In this document: in pieces, positions 8,114-14,705 of the stretch
How the letters are laid out: the number at the start of each line of letters is the position of its first letter
How positions within the stretch are numbered: position 1 is the stretch's first letter
NCBI GenBank assembly: GCA_029558515.1
Contig: JAKQEM010000013.1
Location: 1-40,587, forward strand
DNA: 40,587 nucleotides
DNA from: a bacterium
GTDB taxonomy: Bacteria > Patescibacteriota > Gracilibacteria > Peribacterales > Peribacteraceae
Direction: 5' to 3'
Made by a program: the position numbers and the translations under genes
The notes under the pieces: model-generated
Seen by the model: the letters and a program-made list of their open reading frames with translations, nothing else
Databases searched by the model: none
What the model was told of the DNA's origin: nothing

Positions 8114-8977
8114 ATGTCCATGCGTCGATTCCTCCGGGTCATCGTTCCTCTCTGCGGTCTATTCCTGCCGCAGATGGCCGTCGCGCAAAATCCATGTATT
8201 GCAAATCCCGCATTGTGCAATCCCTGCTTTTCCGCACTCGGTCTCCCCTGTCTAGCCCCGGGGACCTTCGGTGCAGCGGGTTTGGTCACCTATTTGGGAA
8301 CGGTCATTCTGCCGGGAGTGCGCACAGTCTTTTACGCTCTTGCGATCGTCTTCTTCTTCTACTACGGCATCCGGCTGCTTCTGGAGAGCGATGAGGAGAA
8401 CACCATCTCTGAAGTGAAGAGCGCGTACGGCTACGGCATCGCGGGCGCAGTGATCGTCAGTTTGGCCGGATCGTTTGCGGATGCTTTCAGTAATCCCGCT
8501 ACGATCATCGAAAAAACGCCAATTGAATCGGGGCTGGGTCTCGTGATCGAATTCATCTTCCTGATCATATCCATCTCCATGACGGCGGCCATCGTCTATC
8601 TGGGCATTCGCCTCATCATGCTGCAGGGACAGGAATCGGAAATCGAGGAACAGAAGAAACGCTTCTTCCACGGCCTTCTGGGAGTCGCCATCATCATCCT
8701 GGCCAGAACGGTCGTACGCGCATTCATGCCCAACACATTTTATGGCGGCAGCGGCGCCGTGGTGCTGGCAACGGAAATCGTCGGCATCATCAACTTCCTG
8801 CTGACGCTGCTGGGTGCCTTGGCCGTCCTCGCCATCGTCGTCGCGGGCATCCTGCTCATGATCGCCACGGATGACACGCTCAAGGACCGCGCCAAGAAAT
8901 CGATCTTCACGGCGGTGGTCGCGCTGATCGTCGTCTTCAGTTCCCTCATGATCATCCGCTTCGTCCTGATGCTATGA
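8114..8977 (+). CDS. Secreted/membrane protein with three VirB2-like units (first of pair)
   Basis: 287 residues, with a signal peptide (MRRFLRVIVPLCGLFL, likely cut after AVA) and then a short Cys-containing segment. Three similar units follow at about 57-124, 143-204 and 221-287. Each has a hydrophobic segment ending in an xxGIRLxxx-type motif (YYGIRLLLES, YLGIRLIMLQ, VAGILLMIAT), a charged loop with Lys/Glu, and a second hydrophobic segment. A single such unit is the usual form of TrbC/VirB2-like pilin subunits, so this reads as an in-frame triplication. Expected in the cytoplasmic membrane or a pilus-like assembly. The ATG chosen follows the promoter directly; the longer open frame overlaps the divergent gene. 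It ends in an ATGA overlap with the next gene. Confidence 0.65.
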   Translation: MSMRRFLRVIVPLCGLFLPQMAVAQNPCIANPALCNPCFSALGLPCLAPGTFGAAGLVTYLGTVILPGVRTVFYALAIVFFFYYGIRLLLESDEENTISEVKSAYGYGIAGAVIVSLAGSFADAFSNPATIIEKTPIESGLGLVIEFIFLIISISMTAAIVYLGIRLIMLQGQESEIEEQKKRFFHGLLGVAIIILARTVVRAFMPNTFYGGSGAVVLATEIVGIINFLLTLLGALAVLAIVVAGILLMIATDDTLKDRAKKSIFTAVVALIVVFSSLMIIRFVLML

Positions 8978-9843
8978 ACAAGCGTCTGTTCCCGACGGCT
9001 CTGCTGCTCCTGCTGCTCCTTCTCCCCGTTCAGACGTGGGCGAGCGTCGTGGAGACGATCGAAGCCATTGATCCGCTCGGCAATACCTTCGACGCCACAT
9101 TCGGAGGCATCGCGCTTTTTCTGCGCGAACGCATGCTCCTCCTCATCGATGCGGTGGCGCTCTTCCTGCTGGTGCGCGCGGGACTGAAACTCATCCAGAG
9201 CCAGGAGGATGACAAGCTGACCACGGCGAAGCGTACGATCGGCGGAACAGCGGTCGGCATCATGCTGGCGCACCTCTCCGTCCGGCTGGTGGAAATCTTC
9301 TACGGGTTCACAGCCGCTCCCACAGGCGGCGTCCTCACACCGGGGACGAGTTCCGCGATGCTCACTCTGGAAATAAGCGGCATCATCAGATGGGTCACGA
9401 CGCTCGTTGCGGTCCTCGGCGTTTTGATGATCGTGGCGACGGCCATCCGCGCCATCGGGGGATTTGGCAAGGAAGACGGACTGAAGAACCTGAAGGAAAC
9501 GGTCTTCGGAACGGTGACGGGCATCTTCTTCATCACCATCAGCGGCGCCATCAAACTGACCTTCGGCCTGCCTGAAGATTTGGTGCCGGGAGGACCCCAC
9601 GATCCCACCCCCTTCCACATCATCGATCGCATCGGGGAGATCACCAATACCATCCTCGACTACCTGGCAATCGTCGCCGTGGCCATCGTCATCTATGCCG
9701 GATTCCTGATGATCTTCAGTGTGGGCGACGAGGAGCAGTTCAAGAAAGGACGAACGCTCATTTTCCGCGCCCTCATCGGACTCGTCATCATCCTGCTGAG
9801 CAACACGTTCGCCTCCTTCCTCATCGATATCCTGACGGATTAG
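8974..9843 (+). CDS. Secreted/membrane protein with three VirB2-like units (second of pair)
   Basis: 289 residues, paralogous in layout to the preceding gene: a Leu-rich signal peptide (PTALLLLLLLLPVQTWA), then three units at about 45-110, 133-197 and 219-286, each with two hydrophobic segments around a charged loop. The third unit (IYAGFLMIFSVGDEEQFKKG) is the closest to an ordinary TrbC/VirB2-like subunit. Translation is probably coupled to the first gene through the 4-base overlap, which would favour equal amounts of the two. They may co-assemble, and the VirD4/HerA-like ATPase at 35.9-38.1 kb could serve the same apparatus; both points are inference. Confidence 0.65.
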   Translation: MNKRLFPTALLLLLLLLPVQTWASVVETIEAIDPLGNTFDATFGGIALFLRERMLLLIDAVALFLLVRAGLKLIQSQEDDKLTTAKRTIGGTAVGIMLAHLSVRLVEIFYGFTAAPTGGVLTPGTSSAMLTLEISGIIRWVTTLVAVLGVLMIVATAIRAIGGFGKEDGLKNLKETVFGTVTGIFFITISGAIKLTFGLPEDLVPGGPHDPTPFHIIDRIGEITNTILDYLAIVAVAIVIYAGFLMIFSVGDEEQFKKGRTLIFRALIGLVIILLSNTFASFLIDILTD

Positions 9844-9907
9844 CCGTTTGAAAATGGGGCTGAATCGTCGAACAATCGAGAACCGCATGTGATACAATGC
9901 AACGGCA

Positions 9908-10072
9908 ATGTGGTTGATTGATCGTTTCCGGCGCAAGAAGAACAGACCGTCTCACGTCGCCCGCAAGGTGGTCGTGGGACTCATCATCGGCGGCGCCATC
10001 GGATCCATCATCGGCAAAAAACTCCTGGAGCAGCACGGTGCGGAGGCGGAAGAGGAAGAATCTAAGGATTGA
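9908..10072 (+). CDS. Small YtxH-like single-span membrane protein
   Basis: 54 residues: a basic N-terminus (RFRRKKNRPSHVARK), one Gly-rich membrane segment (VVVGLIIGGAIGSIIGKK) and an acidic tail (EAEEEESKD). This pattern is typical of YtxH-type small proteins whose function is poorly defined. The start is supported by an extended -10, TG-A-TACAAT at 9893-9898, 9 nt upstream of the ATG, again leaving almost no leader. The stop TGA is followed by the long unassigned stretch before gmk. Confidence 0.65.
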   Translation: MWLIDRFRRKKNRPSHVARKVVVGLIIGGAIGSIIGKKLLEQHGAEAEEEESKD

Positions 10073-10509
10073 AAGAGGCGAAAGAAGTGAAGAATACAAA
10101 CTTCTCAGCATACGATTCAATGAGCCGTCGCGTGGCGTGGGTCTCGTGGGCTCCATACGAAAACCCGCTCCTCCCCTCACGCTTTCACCCCGGACGGGTG
10201 CAAGAGTGGAAGGAGGAGCGGGTGGATCCAAGACACATGAGTATCTTGGAACTTGCGCAGTGACCGGCTGCTCTCCCCGCCACGGTGTGCGTTTTCGGGC
10301 GCACGCCCGTGTGTATGTTTGTTAATTTTTTCGTGGCCTGCGTCATCATGGCGACGGGGGCCGTGTGTGTGGGTGTGTGATCTCTGTTGTGCGGTGGTCA
10401 GCCGCGCGGCAGGGAGGAGTGGAAGGCCTGCATCCGCAGGTCACCCGCTGCTCCCCGCCGGGGGAGATTTCAAAGAGCAAATCCAAGAAGTATAGCAAAT
10501 TGCACGCAA
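10073..10509. other. Gene-free, strongly structured GC-rich stretch
   Basis: No credible coding frame spans these 437 bases. The left part folds into a long imperfect hairpin (10168-10227) whose outer arms CCCGCTCCTCC and GGAGGAGCGGG pair exactly. Further hairpins include CGGGCG/CGCCCG near 10295-10312, CCTGC/GCAGG near 10429-10442 and CTCCCC/GGGGAG near 10452-10467. A GCTGCTCTCCCC-like word occurs twice (near 10267 and 10447). A non-coding RNA is possible, but I see none of the conserved words of RNase P RNA, tmRNA, SRP RNA or 6S RNA. Confidence 0.35.
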
Positions 10510-10538
10510 TTGGACAAGGGAGAAGGAGTGGGTACAAT
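10510..10538 (+). promoter_or_regulatory. gmk promoter
   Basis: TTGGAC (10510-10515), exactly 17 bases, and TACAAT (10533-10538). The gmk ATG starts 7 bases after the -10 box, so the predicted first transcribed base is at or next to the A of the start codon. Confidence 0.8.
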
Positions 10539-10544
10539 CCACCC

Positions 10545-11156
10545 ATGGAACGGACAGATCCACCTGTTGCGGCCGGAAAACTGGTTCTTCTCATCGGACC
10601 GAGCGGCGTGGGGAAGAGCGTCATTTTGCGCCGCCTTCGGGCGACGCACCCCGATTTTGTTTTTCCCCGGTCCGCGACGACGCGCGCGAGACGGCCCGAC
10701 GAAGGCGATGAACTCTACCGTTTCCTGACCGAGGAAGAGTTTGATGCATTGATCCGTGACGAGGCGTTCATCGAAACGGCAGTCGTCCACGGTTCCGCCC
10801 GGTACGGTACGCTCAAGGAGGAAATTCTCCCCTTCATCGAGGCGGGCAAAACAGTCGTGCGCGAAGTCGACGTGCAGGGCTTCGATGCCATCCGACACGA
10901 TCCCCTCTTCACGGGAGAACATCCCGTCTACCGGCTGCAATCGATCTTCATCGTCCCGGAGAACACCGAGCAACTCATCCTGCGCATCACGCGGCGCGCC
11001 CCCATCTCACAAGAGGAATTGCAGCATCGTATCGCCAGCATGGAGAAGGAACTGGCCTTCGCCAAAGATTGCACCCATCGCATCGTCAACGTCGATGGGA
11101 AACTGGAAGAGACGATCGCGGAGGTGGAGAGAGTGATTGCTGCGAAACATACATGA
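10545..11156 (+). CDS. gmk: Guanylate kinase
   Basis: Converts GMP to GDP with ATP. The 203-residue product has the P-loop GPSGVGKSV (about residues 16-24), the GMP-binding segment PRSATTRARRPDEGDELYRF and the lid region RxTRRAPIS. Length is normal for the family. An upstream open extension of 60 codons is ignored because the promoter lies within it. The message is predicted to be leaderless. Confidence 0.96.
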   Translation: MERTDPPVAAGKLVLLIGPSGVGKSVILRRLRATHPDFVFPRSATTRARRPDEGDELYRFLTEEEFDALIRDEAFIETAVVHGSARYGTLKEEILPFIEAGKTVVREVDVQGFDAIRHDPLFTGEHPVYRLQSIFIVPENTEQLILRITRRAPISQEELQHRIASMEKELAFAKDCTHRIVNVDGKLEETIAEVERVIAAKHT

Positions 11157-11396
11157 GGAGATGGTGATGCATAAGTGCGGCACACGGCAAAAAATGGTTC
11201 GACACGCAAAGCTCTCCGCATATCGGAGAGAATACTGTGGTGAACTAAAGTAGACGATGTTCGAACCGAAACGAACAGGTGGTTCGACTCGGCTGTTGCC
11301 TCGCTCACCGTCATTCGACTCTTCAAATCATACAGATTGGCTCGGGATGACAGACGGTTCACCATGAGCGAGTCTGCCTGAGGCGGACGAGTCGAA
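11157..11396. other. Intergenic stretch with hairpin and GAGTCGAA-type repeats
   Basis: A 7-bp hairpin, CTCTCCG/CGGAGAG with a CATAT loop, sits near 11213-11231. From about 11283 on there are several copies of a dispersed word combining GAGCGAG and GAGTCGAA (in both orientations). A matching copy stands at 11540-11572, so each tRNA has the same sequence just beyond its 3' end. Related words recur near 20417-20445 and 30685-30712. Confidence 0.5.
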
Positions 11397-11473
11397 TGGT
11401 GGAGCTGAGGGGATTCGAACCCCTGGCCTCTTCCATGCCATGGAAGCGCTCTAGCCAGCTGAGCTACAGCCCC
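11397..11473 (-). tRNA. tRNA-Ala (anticodon GGC)
   Basis: Cloverleaf on the minus strand: acceptor GGGGCTG/CAGCTCC, D-stem GCTC/GAGC, anticodon stem CTTCC/GGAAG with the loop ATGGCAT (anticodon GGC), T-arm AGGGG-TTCGAAT-CCCCT, discriminator A and an encoded CCA. Confidence 0.95.
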
Positions 11474-11572
11474 GCACCGGATGCTCGCTTTGCTCGCATC
11501 GGTGCGGGGTAAACCCCACAGCAATGTTCCATGGTGGCTTGCCATGAGCGAGGAGCGAAGCGACGAGTCGAA

Positions 11573-11650
11573 TGGTGCGCCCGGCAGGATTTGAACCTAC
11601 GACTTCCAGATCCGCAATCTGGCGTTCTATCCGGGCTGAACTACGGGCGC
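11573..11650 (-). tRNA. tRNA-Arg (anticodon GCG)
   Basis: Cloverleaf on the minus strand: acceptor GCGCCCG/CGGGCGC, anticodon stem CCAGA/TCTGG with the loop TTGCGGA, T-arm GTAGG-TTCAAAT-CCTGC and an encoded CCA. The anticodon is GCG with G37. Most bacteria read CGC and CGU with an ACG anticodon edited to inosine, so a genomic GCG is unusual. Confidence 0.9.
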
Positions 11651-11743
11651 ACGCAAAGATTGAAAGAGCCCGCGAAGGCTACCATTCAACTGCAAAGGAA
11701 ACAATGGCAGACGCATCGCAGCGATTGAAGACCATCAAATGTA

Positions 11744-11772
11744 TTGACATTGTAATGACAATGAACTATCCT
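11744..11772 (+). promoter_or_regulatory. Promoter and operator of the RelB/YafQ pair
   Basis: TTGACA (11744-11749), 17 bases and TATCCT (11767-11772); the antitoxin ATG is 7 bases after the -10 box. The perfect inverted repeat CATTGT-AATG-ACAATG (11748-11763) lies between the boxes, a natural site for RelB autorepression. Confidence 0.75.
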
Positions 11773-11778
11773 GGGGCC

Positions 11779-12051
11779 ATGTCCTCAACCATCCAAGTCC
11801 GCACTGATCCCGCGACCAAAAAAGCCGCACAAATCATCCTGAGAAAATTAGGAATTGATCTGAGCACGGCCATCAACCTGTACCTCGTGCAGATTATCGA
11901 GAAGCGCGGGCTCCCATTCGAAGTTCTCACGGCCAATGGCTTCACGGAAGCAGAGGAACAAGCGATTCTGCGAGAAGTGAAGGAAGCAATCAACTATGGC
12001 AAAAGATACTCTTCCAATAAGGAGATGTTTGAGGATATTCTGCGTGAGTGA
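11779..12051 (+). CDS. RelB/DinJ-family antitoxin
   Basis: 90 residues. The N-terminal ribbon-helix-helix (STIQVRTDPATKKAAQIILRKLGIDLSTAINLYLVQII) binds DNA, and the C-terminal tail wraps the toxin. The motif GIDLSTAINLYLVQI followed by GLPFEV is diagnostic of RelB/DinJ. The ATG at 11779 is chosen over upstream in-frame codons because it sits at the predicted transcription start. Overlaps the toxin by 4 bases (GTGA). Confidence 0.92.
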   Translation: MSSTIQVRTDPATKKAAQIILRKLGIDLSTAINLYLVQIIEKRGLPFEVLTANGFTEAEEQAILREVKEAINYGKRYSSNKEMFEDILRE

Positions 12052-12335
12052 CACAGTATCAAACAGTAACTACCGCGCGATTCCGAAAAGATTTCCGCAG
12101 ATTGCATCGCGCCGGGTTTGATATTTCCAAACTCGACAAGATCATTGCGTTGCTGCGACAAGGACAGCCCCTGCCTCCACATGCCCGTGACCATGCGCTC
12201 CACGGAAACTTGCGCGATTTCAGAGCATGTCACATTGAACCTGATTGGATCCTGCTCTACGAAAAGCGTACAAATGAATTGATTTTGGTATTGGTGAGCA
12301 CGGGCGATCATCGCAGAACATTGGGCATTGAGTGA
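12048..12335 (+). CDS. YafQ/RelE-family mRNA interferase toxin
   Basis: 95 residues with a GTG start that overlaps the antitoxin stop. It has the YafQ active-site signature: a His in HALHGN, then FRACHIEPDWILLYE with the His-x3-Asp-Trp core, and the C-terminal His in VSTGDHRRTLG. Toxins of this family cleave mRNA at the ribosomal A site. The catalytic residues are all present, so it is probably active when the antitoxin is lost. Confidence 0.92.
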   Translation: MTQYQTVTTARFRKDFRRLHRAGFDISKLDKIIALLRQGQPLPPHARDHALHGNLRDFRACHIEPDWILLYEKRTNELILVLVSTGDHRRTLGIE

Positions 12336-12357
12336 GGCACGATGCTAAGCTTCCCTC

Positions 12358-12912
12358 ATGACCACTCCGCAGACCCTCGACGACCTCCGACAGCAGCTGA
12401 TCCAATGGAAAGGGATCGACATTGCCAAGACGAGCAATCCCGTGCCGGGAGACGGCAATCCGAAAGCAGCAATCGTCTTCGTAGGCGAAGCGCCGGGACA
12501 AAGGGAGGATGAACTGGGCAAACCCTTTGTGGGACAAGCGGGCAAACTGCTGGATGAACTGCTGGCGTCCATCGACTTGAAGCGCGAGGACGTGTACATC
12601 ACCAACGTCGTCAAATTTCGCCCGCCGGAGAACCGTGACCCCACCCCGGAGGAGAAAGCCGCGTGTCTTCCTTTTCTCCAACTGGAACTCGCCATCATCC
12701 GCCCGAAGGTGATCGTCCCGCTGGGCCGTCACGCGCTGACGCAGTTCTTCACGAACATAAGCATCACGGACGCGCACGGCAAACCCCGGAAGCTGACCGA
12801 CTCGCTCTCCATCTTCCCCCTCTACCATCCCGCCGCCGCTCTGCACAATCCCAATCTCAAGCAGACGCTGTTTGAGGATATGAAGGCACTGGGAAAGTTT
12901 TTAAGGGAGTAG
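12358..12912 (+). CDS. Family-4 uracil-DNA glycosylase lacking most Fe-S cysteines
   Basis: Removes uracil from DNA. The 184-residue protein has motif A GEAPGQREDELGKPFVGQAG, the central VYITNVVKFRPPENRDP and the C-terminal HPAAAL, all family-4 features. In the family four cysteines bind a 4Fe-4S cluster: the N-terminal CxxC, the Cys of VVKCRPP and one further on. Here the N-terminal pair is replaced (GIDIAKTSN), VVKCRPP has become VVKFRPP and only the last (AACLPFL) remains, so the cluster is probably gone. TAAGCT with TG-C (12346-12351) ends 6 nt before the ATG. Confidence 0.9.
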   Translation: MTTPQTLDDLRQQLIQWKGIDIAKTSNPVPGDGNPKAAIVFVGEAPGQREDELGKPFVGQAGKLLDELLASIDLKREDVYITNVVKFRPPENRDPTPEEKAACLPFLQLELAIIRPKVIVPLGRHALTQFFTNISITDAHGKPRKLTDSLSIFPLYHPAAALHNPNLKQTLFEDMKALGKFLRE

Positions 12913-13040
12913 GTGGTAGGTTGTAGGGAGTTGGAAGAAAGAAAGAAGATGTGAGATGTGAGAAACGAATCCCGAAGTCCGAATCCCTCATTCCAACTTT
13001 CGTCCTTCGTCCCTAGTCCCTTGTCCTTCGTCCCCGTCCA
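12913..13040. repeat. Degenerate pyrimidine/purine repeat tract (copy B)
   Basis: GTAGG and GTGAGAT-like units, the core CCCGAAGTCCGAATCCC and then TCCTTCGTCCCTAGTCCC-like units lead directly into the start codon of the next gene. It matches the element in front of nusB in order and orientation relative to the downstream gene. Confidence 0.7.
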
Positions 13041-13403
13041 ATGCCCCCCCTCCTCTACGCCATCCTCGCCGCCGCTCTTCTCTCCGGAACATCACTCCTG
13101 GCGATTCTCCTGCGCGTGAGTCCGCTGACCGCCCCGACCCAAGCGCTGCCCGCATTCTTTGCGAGCGTCTTTCTCACTGTTGCGACGGTCGGCACGCTGC
13201 TCCTCTTCGTCCTCTGGAAATGCGTGCCCGTCCACGCGTGGAGCGAAGGAAAGATCCTCGGCGTCTCCGTGCGGCAGGGGCTCTTTCTGGCCGTTGCCGT
13301 CATCCTCGTCCTCATCTTCTACCTGCTCGCCATGCTCACGTGGTGGATCGGCCTCTTGATCTTCCTCGTCTTTCTGCTGATTGAACTGGCGTTGGATCGA
13401 TGA
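13041..13403 (+). CDS. Small integral membrane protein, unknown function
   Basis: 120 residues with four predicted membrane segments (starting LLYAILAAALLSGTSLLAIL, then a segment around FASVFLTVATVGTLLLFVLW, then two closely spaced C-terminal ones) and one short polar loop between segments two and three. I do not recognise a family. The start ATG follows directly after a repeat tract with no Shine-Dalgarno, so it may be expressed from the preceding transcript. Confidence 0.6.
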   Translation: MPPLLYAILAAALLSGTSLLAILLRVSPLTAPTQALPAFFASVFLTVATVGTLLLFVLWKCVPVHAWSEGKILGVSVRQGLFLAVAVILVLIFYLLAMLTWWIGLLIFLVFLLIELALDR

Positions 13404-13453
13404 ACGAGGGAGTAGGTTGTAGGGGTTTGGAACAATGATGGTACAATCCCGGT

Positions 13454-14473
13454 ATGACCGTCACCACCATGGATTGGAACGCACAGATCGAACGAATCCG
13501 CGCTGCGAAAGATTCGACCGCACTCGATGCGCTGGAACTGCAGATGCTTGGCCGCAAGCAGGGCGTCCTCACCGATGCGCTCAAAGCACTCGGCTCCGTC
13601 CCCCCCGAAGAACGCAAAGAGAGAGGACGGGAACTCAATGAGTGGAAGGAGAAGATCGTCGCGGCTCTCGCTAAGCGCAGACAGGAACTGGGACATGCGT
13701 CTCTCTCGCGCCTTGCCGAAGATGATGCCATCGATGTCACACTCTCTCTTCCCGATTCCGCACATGCATCCATCGGCCACCTGCACCTCATCCCCGAGTT
13801 CATCCGACAGATAGAGGAAGTGTTCGGGCGGATGGGATTTGACGTCGCCGAAGGGCCGGAAGTGGAATCCGAAGAACTCAACTTCGACATGCTCAATATC
13901 CCAGAGAATCATCCTGCGCGCGACATGCAGGATACGTTCTGGATCGATGAGCTGCCCGGGTACGTTTTACGCACGCACACCTCTCCCGTGCAGATCCGCT
14001 ATATGGCCGAGCACACGCCGCCCTTCCGCATGATCTGCCCCGGCCGTGTGTACCGCAAAGATGCCGACGCCACGCACTCGCCCATGTTCCATCAGTTCGA
14101 AGGTTTGATGGTGGGGCGGGATATTTCCCTCGCGCATTTGAAGGCGATTCTCTCCACCGCTCTGCGGGAACTCATCGGTCGCGATGTGGAGTTTCGTTTT
14201 CGAACAGGATTCTTTCCGTTCGTGGAGCCGGGATTGGAGATGGATATGCTGTGGCAGAGCGAGGGGGACAAAGAGGGAGAGGGGCGCTGGTTGGAGATGG
14301 GCGGCTGCGGCATGGTCCACCCCAACGTCCTCAGCAATGGGAACATCGATCCGGAACAGTTCCGCGGCTTCGCCTTCGGATTCGGCATCGAGCGGCTGCT
14401 GATGATCAAGCATAGAATCAAAGACCTCCGCGTGTTCTATGAGGGGGATGTGAGGTTTCTGGGGCAGTTTTGA
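13454..14473 (+). CDS. pheS: Phenylalanine-tRNA ligase alpha subunit
   Basis: 339 residues; forms the alpha2-beta2 enzyme that charges tRNA-Phe and carries the catalytic class II core. Motif 2 is around FRMICPGRVYRKDADATHSP, motif 3 is FGFGIERLLMIKH, and the segment FHQFEGLMVGRDIS is typical of PheS. The N-terminal coiled coil for tRNA binding is present. pheT, usually immediately downstream, is not in the window. The extended -10 TG-G-TACAAT (13442-13447) ends 6 nt before the ATG, predicting a leaderless message. Confidence 0.97.
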   Translation: MTVTTMDWNAQIERIRAAKDSTALDALELQMLGRKQGVLTDALKALGSVPPEERKERGRELNEWKEKIVAALAKRRQELGHASLSRLAEDDAIDVTLSLPDSAHASIGHLHLIPEFIRQIEEVFGRMGFDVAEGPEVESEELNFDMLNIPENHPARDMQDTFWIDELPGYVLRTHTSPVQIRYMAEHTPPFRMICPGRVYRKDADATHSPMFHQFEGLMVGRDISLAHLKAILSTALRELIGRDVEFRFRTGFFPFVEPGLEMDMLWQSEGDKEGEGRWLEMGGCGMVHPNVLSNGNIDPEQFRGFAFGFGIERLLMIKHRIKDLRVFYEGDVRFLGQF

Positions 14474-14476
14474 TTT

Positions 14477-14580
14477 CCCTCCACCCCCCGACCCCCTCCT
14501 CCAGTGGAGGAGGGGGAGACACAATCCTGTCCCAAGTCACCCCTTCCTCCCTCGGAGGAAGGGGAAGGGGGATGGAGGAG
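14477..14580. repeat. Composite double-hairpin element (copy A)
   Basis: Two nearly perfect hairpins, CCCCCTCCTCCA/TGGAGGAGGGGG (14492-14516) and CCCCTTCCTCC/GGAGGAAGGGG (14540-14564), are enclosed by CCTCCACCCCC and GGGGGATGGAGG. An inverted copy is at 16858-16960; the pair brackets the dockerin and pyrE genes. Confidence 0.8.
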
Positions 14581-14647
14581 ACACAAGAAAACCGCTACCC
14601 CGATACAAAGGGGGCAGCGGTAGATGCTCGTTGGCGGTTGGCTTTCT

Positions 14648-14676
14648 GTGCCCGCCATTGCTGGCAGGCGGGGCAC
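14648..14676. terminator. Strong hairpin downstream of the dockerin gene
   Basis: GTGCCCGCC pairs with GGCGGGGCAC (one bulged G). It lies 30 bases beyond the stop of the minus-strand dockerin gene. No T-run is present, so termination is possible but not certain. Confidence 0.4.
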
Positions 14677-14705
14677 TAGGGAAAAGAAGGAAGTGCAAGA
14701 GGGGG

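Noticed and set aside
8740-9936. 398-codon minus-strand frame over the VirB2-like pair
   Set aside because: Asp/Glu/His-rich mirror image of hydrophobic codons; no start signal and conflicts with two well-formed membrane proteins.
10073-10509. RNase P RNA, tmRNA, SRP or 6S RNA
   Set aside because: Looked on both strands for the conserved words of each and found none; only generic hairpins remain.
8974-12051. Alternative genetic code with TGA as Gly or Trp
   Set aside because: TGA serves as stop at gmk, pheS, relB and in ATGA/GTGA overlaps; reading through would give nonsensical extensions.
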